A stretch of 64,000 nucleotides of DNA from Tubulanus polymorphus (GCF_964204645.1 NC_134026.1:13912450-13976449), one strand, 5' to 3'. Shown: positions 60,701 through 64,000, numbered from the stretch's first letter. The notes: generated from the sequence alone by a model not told the origin. Numbers and translations are program-made.

Positions 60701-62408
60701 TGTTACTCCAAGGTCGTATGTTGTTCAGTTACTTATTGAAAGGTAAGCGTTAATTCCAGGACGAATGAGTTACCTTTTTTCAGGTAGGGTTTATTCCAAC
60801 TGAAGTGACGTTGCTAAATACGCATGTGCAGAATTGTTGGAAAATCCTAAGTATAAATGAGAAAACAAGAGCCCCAAGGGGCACTATGGCCAGCCTGTCA
60901 GCTTTTCATAAAATGGCAAATGACGCATTATGTGGATCATATTTGTCAAAATACACCCCAGCTCAGCACAGTCATTACCATTAATTTACACAATGCAATT
61001 GTGTTTAGCTCAGACAGCAACTGGAGCTTGCAGGAACAAATACCTCAAATAAATCTTTTCGCTTGGTCTAGCCTAGCGTACATCGACACTGCGATAGGAG
61101 ACAACTAGACAGCAACAGTTTTCGGTGAATGCGAGGAACTGGCTGGATACAATCAGTTACTCAAATTTGTTGATGCGATCAAGCTAACGACTGTAGCTAA
61201 TGACTGGTTAGCGTCCATCTATCTCCAGTTCCAGCCAGTTGCCCATGTTTCACTTTTGAGCAACTAGTTGTACTCAGTTACTGTCATATCCGTAGATGTG
61301 AACGCTCCATAATCAGATGCCCTCAAGGATATTTGCTAGTTAACACATCTCAGTTGCTATTGATGTACGCGCTATGATGTACGTGCTACCAGCATGAACC
61401 AGCATGAGTTGCTGGCTTTTACTAGATTTTCGATGTGCACGAGGTATTCACTCACGAGCAACAAGTTGTCTCCAGTCGCTTTGTCAATGTACGCTTAGCT
61501 TTATTGATTTGAATGCGGAATTGAATTTTCTGAAAATTGCTCTATAAAACTAGAAATTGATTTGGATTTGTTTTATTTGTTCAATGGAAGTAAAATTGAA
61601 TTGAATTTATTTTGCTGAATAAGCATATGGCTAATAAGCATATTAAACTCCTCCTGGTGTCCAGGGTCTTAACCAGGAATGAATATGTACCTGCACAAAA
61701 TTGGAACATCTGAAATTATCAGCCAGTCCAACATATATGGCGCCACAGGTGACACACAAGGTCACCGAGCCAGTTTTTGGGCTGAAGATGTCCCTAGGGT
61801 TGATACAAGTGTAAACCAAATATCAAGACATTACATTGAAGCATCTTTAAAATTCCCAAAATAACTGGATTCGGCTTACGGATGAATGGATGGACGACGG
61901 ATGAAAAGTGAACGCAATAGCCCATTGGGACTTAAGTCCCAAGTGGACTAGAAAAAAAAAACGAAAAAATTCCTGTCCTTTAAGTGCGTGCTTGGTGCAG
62001 AGCCCGGCTTGTACCCCATATCTATACATATGCAGCATGCCTGCACAACGGATGATGAGAATTTTATACTCTTCTCACCCTCAAAAGACACGCAGCATTT
62101 TGTGAGCAAGGTATTTCTGGATAGGTCTTTAAAGCCATTATGAAGAAGTCAAAAAATATTCAAGACTCAACGGTTAACCAACAGGAATTATACCTAGGAG
62201 CTTAAACCCAACACTTAAGCATTAGAAAATGAGATGATCACTGTAATAGGCCTATGATATACTGTAAATAAATAAAAACATACATGTTTAATAAGTGTTC
62301 GATTTTTCCTGCAACTCTTTCTTCATTATATTTTTCTCCACATTTAGTAAACAACACATTTCTATCTTCATTTTTCTCTTCGAAAACTCCTAATACCAAA
62401 CCTCGTCC
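18621..62408 (-). CDS. LAP3: Leucine (cytosol) aminopeptidase gene, M17 family, partial (6 exons)
   Basis: Minus-strand host gene spread over about 44 kb. Six exons (62284-62408, 59269-59426, 52999-53179, 51727-51873, 32434-32589, 18621-18745) have matching splice phases and no stop codon. Joined they encode roughly 297 residues colinear with the first 55-60% of animal leucine aminopeptidase. Visible landmarks are [11 protein letters not shown], the [16 protein letters not shown] block, VGKGITFD (Lys and first metal Asp) and MRADMGG (second metal Asp). M17 enzymes are metal-dependent exopeptidases that remove N-terminal residues, usually as cytosolic or mitochondrial hexamers. The NTDAEGR segment with the remaining metal ligands is not in the window, so the gene continues past position 1. 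A first exon upstream of 62408 was not identified. Introns reach 19 kb and hold most of the mobile elements listed here. Identity rests on recalled family motifs. Confidence 0.93.
19040..20040. repeat. Composite repeat family R, copy 2
   Basis: Contains the cctgggtttcat...gaggccagtgccggtta block shared with 49020-49115. It also has the gctatcagtaaatcagccgtgtg and aaactagatgaatta blocks, gttcacgtgaacacctgctg (19645), aatggataatgctttgatg and a remnant of the repeated exon (gattttacatatttggctc to ctaacaaag|gtaaacc near 20010). Confidence 0.75.
20041..21520. repeat. Dispersed repeat blocks, no gene
   Basis: The ggggggtttggggcctccccc block near 20800, with its following cttgaacccatgaac, recurs at 48210-48330. 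A possible TTAA element end (ttaaccctttcaatgctgac) is at about 21134. The acaagaggcccacgggccttg repeat (21338-21460) recurs at 5100-5215 and 53290-53410. No supportable coding region. Confidence 0.6.
21530..21990. repeat. ~150-bp tandem repeat, three units
   Basis: Units share 'catcaagaattg', 'aagaaatt/caagatgg', 'tggccatacttgaa' and 'gacctt...ggacat'. Open frames here follow the repeat and are not credible genes. Confidence 0.75.
22730..23557 (+). mobile_element. LINE 3' end fragment with GAATT tail
   Basis: About 200 codons encode [15 protein letters not shown], then [19 protein letters not shown] and [17 protein letters not shown], matching the C-terminal domain of the LINE at 11.7 kb in the opposite orientation. 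A stop at about 23317 is followed by a ~200-bp 3' UTR. It ends in aataaattgatttgaattgaattgatg, a short repeated tail as LINEs of several clades have. The 5' junction is near 22730, so this is a severely 5'-truncated insertion. Confidence 0.82.
24125..24690. mobile_element. MITE with GGCCATCCCAAAATAAT inverted termini, copy 2
   Basis: The left end is aaggccatcccaaaataatt and the right end attattttgggatggccg. Internal order is inverted relative to the 3918-4460 copy (the gtcgggtcggtagg side is on the right here). It interrupts ...cacaatatgaa/aaattcatatg, which is uninterrupted at about 3628-3660. Copy 3 lacks the insertion seen at 3918. Confidence 0.78.
24973..25056. repeat. Perfect 42-bp tandem doublet
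   Basis: The unit beginning aaacatgcacgcgttatagc and ending agtagtgtactgt is repeated twice back to back, with period 42. Confidence 0.95.
25431..25578 (+). other. Repeated exon-like ORF start with splice donor, copy 2
   Basis: Begins ATGTCATCGACGGAGG and encodes [20 protein letters not shown], ending at gacaaag|gtaaac. Compared with 4940-5086, the first 33 codons keep the frame, with changes mainly at codon positions compatible with protein conservation. One extra base then shifts the frame. The upstream ~450 bp is also conserved and could hold a promoter. Product unrecognised. Confidence 0.42.
25764..25880. repeat. Near-perfect foldback hairpin, ~50-bp arms
   Basis: The left arm 25764-25813 (gcacaggggcttgtcacaat to accagtatccc) pairs with the right arm 25829-25880 (ggggatactggtgtcatcca to acaagcccttgtgt). 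A 15-bp AT-rich loop separates them, and there are only a few mismatches. It could be a very short foldback MITE or an inverted duplication. As RNA it would form a long stem. Confidence 0.93.
26098..27025. mobile_element. TTAA-flanked element with TTAACCCTT...AATACCACA termini
   Basis: TTAA at 26094-26097 and 27026-27029 flanks ends CCCTTTCAATACCACA and (reverse complement) CCCTTACAATACCACA. The interior holds a duplicated ~360-bp half (ggggtatatttgaggc... at 26157, ggggtataatttcaggc... at 26518). It also has ACCGTATnACATACGGT palindromes close to the right end. No transposase. A truncated copy in reverse orientation is at about 60260-60643. An internal gggTTAA at 26938-26944 could mean two abutting elements. 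Confidence 0.75.
27190..27430. repeat. ~240-bp duplicated segment (partner 33510-33740)
   Basis: gcatgttaaatccata, gatacagtctgctctcggca, caatcgccaagaaccca and gtccatggggt(a/g)caagctt occur in both places in the same order. Confidence 0.85.
27830..28910. repeat. Composite repeat family R, copy 4
   Basis: Carries the acaagagccccaaggggcac hairpin head (28097), the gccagcctgtcagctttcca block and gttcacgtgaacacctgctg (28645). It ends with gaatggataatgctttaatg, as in copies 1 and 2. Confidence 0.75.
29541..29876. mobile_element. GC-rich TTAA MITE, copy 2
   Basis: Inverted ends AGCCGGGCGTAGGTCGGCCTT and AAGGCCGACCTACGCCCG(C)C. The right flank is TTAA (29877-29880) and the left flank CTAA, a probable mutated TTAA. 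The interior matches 9576-9902, with many gtcgca words. Open frames inside are a by-product of the GC-rich repeat. Confidence 0.88.
30056..30400 (+). pseudogene. Ty3/gypsy integrase fragment
   Basis: The first 62 codons contain [20 protein letters not shown] and [11 protein letters not shown], followed after breaks by [19 protein letters not shown]. This is the integrase core around the second catalytic Asp, and the downstream segment of Ty3/gypsy retrotransposons. The zinc finger and the first catalytic Asp are missing. It lies upstream of the RNase H fragment, the reverse of normal pol order, so the two pieces are rearranged or come from separate insertions. Confidence 0.75.
31380..31980 (+). 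pseudogene. Ty3/gypsy RT C-terminus and RNase H fragment
   Basis: One frame encodes [20 protein letters not shown] up to about 31570. After a frameshift, the next encodes [32 protein letters not shown] and, at the end, [11 protein letters not shown]. These are the RT connection, RNase H core (Asp and Glu visible) and the end-of-RNase-H tether of Ty3/gypsy elements. No upstream RT palm or gag is present, and a stop ends it at 31980. Confidence 0.85.
32132..32400 (+). repeat. Possible Ty3/gypsy 3' LTR
   Basis: A purine-rich tract tagagtgaggg precedes TGTTACCCAGTG, the usual polypurine-tract/LTR-start arrangement. A TATA-like tatataaatg lies at about 32249. No second LTR was found in the window and the right end is not defined. 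It abuts the LAP3 exon at 32434. Confidence 0.4.
32434..32589 (-). CDS. LAP3: LAP3 exon with metal-binding Lys/Asp (VGKGITFD)
   Basis: The acceptor is ctattccag and the donor GTATGT. The exon encodes [20 protein letters not shown], then [12 protein letters not shown] and [12 protein letters not shown]. In bovine LAP the Lys and Asp of this last motif bind the two-metal centre (Lys250, Asp255). The exon ends AG, joining C of the next exon to form Ser-Gly-Gly. A Ty3/gypsy LTR-like sequence begins about 300 bp away on the low-coordinate side. Confidence 0.95.
32600..34560. other. Intronic repeats, no gene
   Basis: Holds the 33510-33740 duplicate and a segment near 33000-33130 that resembles 59010-59140. 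A family R piece is near 33950-34230. One or two units of the CCCCCTGGTG repeat are at 34350-34500. No credible coding region. Confidence 0.55.
34754..35878 (+). CDS. LINE ORF1-like protein (PHD-like zinc finger, coiled coil)
   Basis: Start chosen at acc-ATG-G (34754, [20 protein letters not shown]), although the frame is open from 34631. A zinc finger ([30 protein letters not shown]) resembles the PHD/RING-like fingers of CR1/L2-type LINE ORF1 proteins. A long coiled coil follows (about residues 120-230). Then comes [11 protein letters not shown] with [18 protein letters not shown], the RRM-like and C-terminal RNA-binding parts of ORF1p. After QQHVKKK the similarity ends and the tail is AT-rich, so the C-terminus is probably frameshifted. 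No ORF2 follows. An orphan ORF1 from a LINE is the likely identity. Confidence 0.8.
   Translation: MATKVKGCDKKEQIHEEALKFAESLAELDSDCDSTLEDDEWENYEPCSKCNRLFNFENEIVQCSKCGQSICNNCSNAAENAENLPVKYLCSRCLTDFQTEQKFQEMETIKLEIKNMREIFFNAIEILESRITKIHQKVSAKESYKTNKCIADIREKIETHSRLLDTNSKNLDILSNQIKQIESENMVFKKSTHKMEAGFNTSTKTLTEEISVSNSSSNDERRSHIIIYNIPESDNKIICDDTSRVERFLNGIIKLGAANLRDIRRIGNKNQTRPRPIRVIFTNVNDRVQCVENYIKLKRIEPATLNGIQLAKNRKKKEQQQHVKKKSGTQLQHGCVPEQNNISKTTLFIIFMLYLNIDITFFINVEITEKNLFR
36192..36218. repeat. (ATG)n microsatellite
   Basis: About nine uninterrupted atg/gat triplets, possibly the 3' tail of the preceding LINE-derived sequence. Confidence 0.95.
36333..36420 (+). repeat. Transposon A left terminal inverted repeat
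   Basis: Pairs with 41845-41931: 16 bp perfect at the tip, then gaggaagctcgccctatatc and gatcagtaacgctgtcaatc in both, separated by variable bases. Confidence 0.93.
36677..39904 (+). pseudogene. FEN1/XPG-like (PIN-fold) nuclease with CXC domain, multi-exon, decayed
   Basis: Exons 36677-36807, 36947-37176, 37270-37856, 38003-~38162, 38261-38480 and 38645-38929/39524-39904 join in phase where tested. The first intron pairs G|TG, the second is phase 0, and 38481 is a GC-AG donor (G|GCAAGT). In order: [85 protein letters not shown], then [17 protein letters not shown]...CHGLC. The acidic motifs, then an H3TH-like G-I-G-K-K-T, follow FEN1 layout. The end is a CXC (TCR/tesmin-type) cysteine cluster. 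The usual G-C-D is S-T-D. Frameshifts/stops near 37731-37745, 38048 and 39570-39610, plus a MITE, make it a pseudogene. It belongs to a widespread uncharacterised invertebrate family (recalled). Confidence 0.82.
38930..39523. mobile_element. TA-flanked MITE (Tc1/mariner/pogo-like) inside the nuclease gene
   Basis: Ends are TACCGTAAAAACCGGTGTAT and ATACGCCGGTTTTTACGGTA, inverted repeats extending over about 26 bp with a repeated cgacttatacgccg motif. The TA dinucleotide is shared at both borders. Removing the element and one TA rejoins the codons for EGVGRDGNL with [12 protein letters not shown] in frame, so the insertion interrupted an open exon. 594 bp, no ORF of note. Confidence 0.92.
39905..41844. 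other. Transposon A right half, no gene recognised
   Basis: About 1.9 kb with no open frame resembling a known family. A frame at 41103-41297 follows an acceptor-like ttttcag but has no recognisable similarity. The word ctacccaaaaa(c/t)g occurs at 40058 and again at 40841. Confidence 0.45.
41845..41931 (-). repeat. Transposon A right terminal inverted repeat
   Basis: Reverse complement of 36333-36420. The flanking sequence attgtggtaacacaatatgc continues the CCCCCTGGTG repeat unit interrupted at 36332. Confidence 0.93.
42110..42580. repeat. Dispersed repeat with cttgggctgaagatg and gaaaagtgaacgcaa 3' end
   Basis: The gaaatggcaaaccagtagg block matches 15725-15828. The section from ggccagttcttgggctgaag to gaaaagtgaacgcaa matches 61765-61917. 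It ends gagtcccaagtgggct, half of the hairpin seen at 61925-61947. Confidence 0.8.
42592..43080. repeat. ~150-bp tandem repeat, about 3.3 units, with CTGGTGGCCA core
   Basis: Units share caattgcggcctctaggctg, gttaacgtca, tgttggccccctggtggcca and aagtgatatcc(g/t)acttgtg. The core on the opposite strand is TGGCCACCAGGGG, close to a CTCF site. The sequence differs from the 8190-8600 repeat apart from that core. Confidence 0.9.
43122..43156. repeat. Palindrome ATGCCCCC...GGGGGCAT
   Basis: atgccccctctcaactagagttgagctgggggcat folds with one mismatch pair per arm. A related half is near 47819 (ctgcccctctcgac...gagccgggggcatga). Confidence 0.9.
43451..43483. repeat. Perfect hairpin TTTTGGCCTATTAAA
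   Basis: ttttggcctatta and taataggccaaaa are perfect inverted repeats separated by a 7-bp AT loop. Confidence 0.95.
43669..43985 (+). mobile_element. tRNA-derived SINE
   Basis: The tRNA-like head has an A box TGGCCGAGTGG (43674) and B box GGGTTCGAACCCC (43717). A body follows with cacccaggagtaaatgggta and gggagagatgactgata. The 3' part gtaaagcgctctgagcag...gcactatataaga ends in an ATT microsatellite. This tail type is shared with L2/CR1-like LINEs, which would supply the reverse transcriptase in trans. The SINE should be transcribed by RNA polymerase III from its internal promoter. Confidence 0.92.
44077..44300 (-). other. Two exon-like segments near a transposon end, product unknown
   Basis: On the minus strand, an acceptor (pyrimidine tract, ttaatcag) precedes about 78 bp encoding [20 protein letters not shown] with a following gttagt donor (about 44210-44290). 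A second acceptor (ttttggcttttag) near 44125 opens [19 protein letters not shown] and ends in a stop by about 44045. They lie 560-800 bp inside the transposon-like end at 44934, as the PHD gene lies inside element B. No family recognised. Confidence 0.3.
44855..44934 (-). repeat. Third terminus of the A/B transposon type
   Basis: Reads gatgattgatacagcgcatt, aatagcgcgagcgacctcca, ttcaaatgattactcccag. It aligns with the right end of B (gatgattgactgcaac..., aataggcgagctctctccag, tcaaatgattactccaag) and, less closely, the right end of A. By analogy the adjacent 7 bp GTTTCAT would be the TSD. No matching left end was found. Confidence 0.6.
45290..47400. repeat. Segmental duplication, copy 2 (partner 8700-11000)
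   Basis: Colinear with copy 1 from aaatatagctgcaaagcagc through the low-complexity tract, the uninterrupted TTAA site (46296-46299), gtgattgatcattgcaagtc and the 46790-47380 region. It retains a short reverse transcriptase motif ([11 protein letters not shown], about 45436-45480) that copy 1 has lost. Confidence 0.82.
45640..46265. repeat. Degenerate TTCGAACAAAAA low-complexity tract
   Basis: Over 600 bp of variants of ttcgaacgaaaaac, aaaacaattctgttcg and gacaaaaaat. Long open frames on both strands arise only because stops are rare in these words, and they are not genes. Confidence 0.85.
47400..49009. other. Intronic sequence with dispersed repeats
   Basis: Contains the gggggggtttgggggccctc block (48208) shared with 20800, and the family R block from about 48780 on (accaatg(a/g)tcca...gcgca, shared with 18779). 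No gene recognised. Confidence 0.5.
49622..50542 (-). mobile_element. Nested hAT-type DNA transposon, internally deleted
   Basis: Termini (CA)GGGCTGCCAA and TTGGCAGCCCTG are inverted, and CAGGG starts are typical of hAT. The 8-mer TGAACACA is present at 49614-49621 and 50543-50550, matching the 8-bp TSD of hAT (its last CA overlaps the left tip). It encodes only the N-terminal part of a transposase on the minus strand, so it is non-autonomous. Confidence 0.88.
49690..50193 (-). pseudogene. hAT transposase N-terminal fragment (BED-like finger)
   Basis: From the ATG at 50193 ([19 protein letters not shown]) two frameshifts are needed. A middle frame contains a BED-like finger ([20 protein letters not shown]; Cys-x2-Cys, then His). 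A third frame holds [20 protein letters not shown] then [14 protein letters not shown] and [12 protein letters not shown]. This order is typical of animal hAT transposases with a BED or TTF-type finger, upstream of the catalytic RNase H fold. The catalytic part is deleted and the frame runs straight into the left terminus. Confidence 0.8.
51019..51333 (-). other. Unrecognised 104-codon open frame
   Basis: Encodes [20 protein letters not shown] through [20 protein letters not shown], with no similarity I recognise. It starts outside family R and runs into it. Composition looks protein-like, but no conserved copy or splice context supports it. It could be a captured exon or chance. Confidence 0.2.
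51727..51873 (-). CDS. LAP3: LAP3 exon ([16 protein letters not shown] segment)
   Basis: The acceptor is tcctctgcag and the donor GTAAGT, both near consensus. The exon encodes [18 protein letters not shown] then [20 protein letters not shown]. The Asn-Phe-Ala-Arg...Pro-Ala-Asn-x-Met-Thr-Pro block marks the start of the M17 catalytic domain. The next LAP3 exon is 19 kb away at 32.6 kb, and element A sits in that intron. Confidence 0.95.
52284..52924. mobile_element. MITE with TGGGGTAGC inverted termini
   Basis: Left TGGGGTAGCGCATTGGGG and right (reverse complement) TGGGGTAGCAGATTGGGAGC are inverted. They continue into gggtaccatcat(t/a)aatattaa on both sides. A strong internal palindrome ATTGGGGCCCCCATATGGGG...CCCCAAT sits at the left end. 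641 bp without coding capacity. TSD not clear. It lies in the LAP3 intron between exons at 51873 and 52999. Confidence 0.75.
52999..53179 (-). CDS. LAP3: LAP3 exon ([11 protein letters not shown] segment)
   Basis: The acceptor is acatttag and the donor GTGAGT. The exon encodes [20 protein letters not shown], then [19 protein letters not shown] and [13 protein letters not shown]. The Cys-Gly-Asp...Ala-Ala-Ala-Glu-Gly motif is characteristic of leucine aminopeptidases. The phase-2 end (TG) joins T of the next exon. Confidence 0.93.
53661..53778 (+). repeat. 5' LTR, 5'-truncated
   Basis: Matches only the last ~116 bp of the 3' LTR. Upstream of 53661 the similarity ends abruptly, so the promoter half is missing. 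It includes an aataaa-like polyadenylation signal (cataataaag). Confidence 0.85.
53785..53802 (+). promoter_or_regulatory. Primer-binding site complementary to tRNA-Phe
   Basis: TGGTGCCGAAACCCGGGA is complementary to the 3' end of animal tRNA-Phe(GAA) (CCA tail, acceptor stem and T-arm start), as recalled. It starts a few bases after the LTR end, the expected position for minus-strand DNA priming. Confidence 0.85.
53914..54820 (+). pseudogene. BEL/Pao gag remnant with zinc-knuckle region
   Basis: A short start ([12 protein letters not shown]) soon meets a stop. The clean frame resumes at 54096 with 226 codons. It contains [20 protein letters not shown] and a Cys/His-rich end ([30 protein letters not shown]) typical of BEL gag zinc knuckles. 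A TGA at 54774 cuts the cysteine cluster and [11 protein letters not shown] follows it. Much of the N-terminal gag is missing. Structural protein in life, not functional here. Confidence 0.85.
54830..55935 (+). pseudogene. BEL/Pao reverse transcriptase, several frame breaks
   Basis: Begins with the segment that precedes RT in this group ([40 protein letters not shown]). The palm follows in pieces ([40 protein letters not shown]). The YMDD catalytic motif is at 55600-55611, in a different frame from the preceding segment, so a frameshift lies just upstream of the active site. Further breaks are near 55090 and 55320. The protease that should precede this region is absent. Confidence 0.88.
56044..56559 (+). 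pseudogene. BEL/Pao RNase H with altered catalytic position
   Basis: [17 protein letters not shown] starts the RNase H fold (first Asp). [14 protein letters not shown] follows, where family members have Glu in place of the second Lys (catalytic). A TGA at 56299-56301 precedes [20 protein letters not shown] (third Asp), and NPADVASRG closes the domain. The Lys would by itself be expected to abolish activity. Confidence 0.85.
56535..58179 (+). pseudogene. BEL/Pao integrase, interrupted
   Basis: A His-x4-His...Cys-x2-Cys zinc domain ([17 protein letters not shown]) is followed by the core with Asp (GLDFAGPF), Asp (CLSDNGGSF) and Glu (HFGGVFE). A TAA stop immediately after the Glu region (about 57647) is followed in frame by [20 protein letters not shown]. 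After a further frame change comes the C-terminal domain ([20 protein letters not shown]). An early region (56535-57020) is frameshifted near 56950. All three catalytic acids are present, but the reading frame is broken. Confidence 0.9.
58646..58868 (+). repeat. 3' LTR, ~223 bp
   Basis: Starts TGTCACTTTAGAGGG directly after a purine-rich tract attaaagagacagga (polypurine tract) and ends near aacaagaaca. The last ~116 bp match the 5' remnant. It contains the cataataaag polyadenylation signal. Confidence 0.75.
59269..59426 (-). CDS. LAP3: LAP3 exon ([16 protein letters not shown] segment)
   Basis: The acceptor is ttccaacag and the donor GTGGTA. The exon encodes [16 protein letters not shown], then [12 protein letters not shown] and [10 protein letters not shown], all typical of the M17 N-terminal domain. 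It ends with a single G that joins TT of the next exon to give Val. It lies just right of the BEL/Pao element. Confidence 0.9.
59667..60110 (+). pseudogene. Harbinger-type Myb/SANT-like protein remnant
   Basis: ATG at 59667 ([20 protein letters not shown]) is followed by a helix-rich domain with a TGA where Trp is expected (KQKA[16 protein letters not shown]) and [20 protein letters not shown]. Later comes [10 protein letters not shown]. This pattern (KRKNFT..., RT-x-x-E-x-x-x-K, GGGPP) fits the Myb/SANT-like DNA-binding partner protein of Harbinger transposons. An earlier TAA is near 59790. The upstream gggccaagtttcacgaaaaag (59513) may be the element's left inverted repeat. No DDE transposase or right end is visible. 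Confidence 0.65.
60260..60643 (-). mobile_element. Truncated copy of the TTAACCCTT...ATACCACA element
   Basis: Reverse orientation copy of 26098-26480. It ends ggtatcgaaaggg next to TTAA (60644-60647) and shares caagatggcc-type sequence, gtgaccttgacctcaag and gttgataacttt (as reverse complement). Its inner part is missing. Confidence 0.75.
60865..61950 (+). mobile_element. Hairpin-ended repeat (ACAAGAGCCCCAAGGGGC...AAGTCCCAAGTGG)
   Basis: Starts aacaagagccccaaggggcac (hairpin GCCCC/GGGGC), as at 2521 and 28097. It ends gggacttaagtcccaagtgg (hairpin), similar to the end at 42560-42585. The middle contains gccagcctgtcagctttt and ggctgaagatg...gaaaagtgaacgcaa. A 431-bp MITE (61070-61500) is nested inside. 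No coding capacity. The class is uncertain; terminal hairpins without inverted repeats are unlike ordinary TIR elements. Confidence 0.55.
61070..61500. mobile_element. Nested MITE with AGCGTACAT inverted termini
   Basis: Left agcctagcgtacatcgacac and right (reverse complement) agctaagcgtacattgacaa form inverted repeats of about 35 bp, continuing ggagacaact. The surrounding repeat is uninterrupted at 2731-2745 (cttggtcttattgatttgaa), which fixes the insertion point. The TSD is 2-3 bp at most (CT/TCT). Confidence 0.85.
62284..62408 (-). CDS. LAP3: LAP3 exon (N-terminal, [10 protein letters not shown] segment)
   Basis: The acceptor cttttcttctag precedes GGACGAGG, and the exon ends ...AACAT before the donor GTATGT. 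It reads in phase 0 and encodes [12 protein letters not shown] and, further on, [10 protein letters not shown], matching the N-terminal regulatory domain of leucine aminopeptidases. The last two bases join the next exon to complete Ile before Ser-Gly-Val-Pro. The upstream exon with the start codon and any mitochondrial targeting sequence was not found to the right. Confidence 0.88.
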
Positions 62409-62568
62409 CTAGAAGAAAAGAATCATAGAAATTTCAACAGAGATTTCATATTAGTAGTATATGTATATTAAAAACCAACCAGAACTGTAAGAAAGTCCAA
62501 GTGTGCTAGTTTTCTTTTCAAACATCTCATTCATTTCTACACATCATTGTCATCATCAGCAGTTCCCC

Positions 62569-62690
62569 TTAACCCTTTCGCTGCGCATGACATTATGGAA
62601 ACATATGAGTGACAGATACTGCCCATATGACGTTTATGAAACGTCATTCACTTATCCACTATCAGCGTGAAGGCGCACAAAACTAGCACG
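62569..62690. mobile_element. End of a piggyBac-type MITE (CCCTTTCGCTGCG)
   Basis: TTAA followed by CCCTTTCGCTGCGCATGACA, and a palindrome TGACGTTTATGAAACGTCA, matching the right end of the 13042-13616 element in reverse. No opposite end was found before the window ends. Confidence 0.7.
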
Positions 62691-64000
62691 TATGTAATAC
62701 ACAGGGTTTGGTAAATTTTCTTTCGTTTTATTTGCTTATTCCATTCATTTACAATAAATGTCACAGTTTGGATGAATGAGATTATCATAGGCCTAACATG
62801 ATTATTACAATAATATCATAACTAATATCGCAAAGAACTATTCATTATAATAGCTTTTGCAATAAACAATGCTTTTTTGTTGTTCATTTTATTTGATTGC
62901 AGAATAACCACTCATAACACAGCTACATTATCAATAACTCTGGGAACTGTACCCAAAGCCCATCGAGGAGTGCCTGTGGTCGGTCATTGATACTGGTTTT
63001 ATTCATTCACTATCATTAGTTACAGGTCCATGCGTCAGTGATTTAGGCCGAATTAGACATAGTGAATATTTAGCTGTATACGGCAAAGTATTTATCTCTG
63101 CTATTTGATCGTATAGGGCCTATATTATTCATAAAAGTAACAATAAAATCATTATATTAGATATATATCTGTTGATTGTCACAACGTACAAACAGCTTGT
63201 CAGTTAGTATGTTGCGAAAGATCACCGGATAATCTGTGTCCACATTAAACGCACTAAATATGCATCAAACTACCTAAAAATAAGCATTTTAGATTTTTAT
63301 GACGAGCCTCGCTGTTTTTCGTGAAGGCATATCCCATAGCCCTTTTGATGCAATTTACTTTGATTCAGGATGTCATTCAGATGAAGATAATCAATTCGAC
63401 AAAACTGATTTGCGAGTCATAGATTATTTTTCATCAATTAAAATGATAATTTGATAGCAGAATTGTTAAACATGGAGGACTTGAAAGGCTGAATTCAAGA
63501 AAATGTCTATCGCACTTTTGAGCCCAAACGTCTACTTTTACTTAGTAGCCACTTGAGAACAATAAGCAATTAACGATATCGGCTTCTTTTCCAGAAGTAT
63601 ACATTTCAAAACAGTCACTCTGAAATAGTATTCCTTTCAATTCGGTTGGTTTTCTATAGTGGCTGTTTCAAAGAGTCTACTATTGAAAAGTGACCATTTT
63701 GAAACATCTGGTTTTGATAGTGCACACTAGCAGTAGAGGTGACTGTAAAACCACCCGCCTGTTAACAGTGACTTTGTGATAGTAACTCCTACCATAGCAG
63801 CTAGCATAGCAGATACGAGTAAAATCCCACAATAAAAGAATTAGATGATAAAATGTTTATTAAAACATATAAGAAATATTTCGGGTGGTTACTACCTCCC
63901 TTCTTCAGTCTAAAATGAGTCTAGCATAGCAGATGATTAATCAGCCTCTTCAAAATTTCACTTGAAAACAAATGTGTAAACATGGCTAATTATGACGAAC
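62691..64000. other. Sequence at right edge, no gene recognised
   Basis: No open frame or splice-bounded exon with recognisable similarity. The LAP3 first exon and promoter would be expected in this direction, but nothing convincing was found. Confidence 0.45.

Overview
This is animal nuclear DNA. It is AT-rich, spliceosomal introns are obvious, open frames are short, and repeats cover most of it. Repeat types (tRNA-headed SINE, BEL/Pao element primed by tRNA-Phe, many short inverted-repeat elements, 'ACAAGAGGCCCATGGGCC'-type repeats) suggest a marine invertebrate bilaterian. I cannot name the species.

One host gene organises the window. Six exons on the minus strand (62408-62284, 59426-59269, 53179-52999, 51873-51727, 32589-32434, 18745-18621) splice in phase into the N-terminal and early catalytic part of an M17 leucine aminopeptidase (LAP3-like). 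They total about 0.9 kb over 44 kb. The C-terminal exons must lie beyond position 1, and the first exon beyond 62408 was not found. Nearly everything else is intron filled with mobile elements.

The most notable content is two DNA transposons with related ends and 7-bp target-site duplications (TSDs). Element A (36333-41931, TSD ATTGTGG) has ~85-bp terminal inverted repeats. It carries a decayed multi-exon gene for a FEN1/XPG-like (PIN-fold) nuclease with a C-terminal CXC cysteine domain. Element B (15901-18513, TSD GTATAAG) carries the C-terminal half of a P-element/THAP9-like transposase on the plus strand. Converging on it from the minus strand is a PHD-finger protein gene. A third end of the same kind lies at 44855-44934. 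Together they suggest a transposon lineage using a P-like transposase, a PHD protein and a FEN-like nuclease.

Layout. 1-8.2 kb: composite repeats and a MITE. 8.2-11.4 kb: CTCF-like-motif repeats, an RT fragment, a low-complexity tract and a TTAA MITE, all in a segment duplicated at 45.3-47.4 kb. 11.4-14.5 kb: minus-strand LINE split by a piggyBac-type MITE. 15.9-18.5 kb: element B. 18.6 kb: LAP3 exon. 19-29 kb: repeats, a LINE 3' end, a foldback hairpin and two TTAA elements. 30-32.4 kb: Ty3/gypsy fragments. 32.4 kb: LAP3 exon. 34.6-35.9 kb: LINE ORF1. 36.3-41.9 kb: element A, itself holding a TA-flanked MITE. 42-48 kb: tandem repeats, a SINE and the duplication. 49-51 kb: composite repeat with a nested hAT. 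51.7-62.4 kb: four LAP3 exons separated by a MITE, a degenerate BEL/Pao element, a Harbinger Myb-like remnant and further repeats. The last 1.3 kb shows nothing recognisable beyond one TTAA element end.
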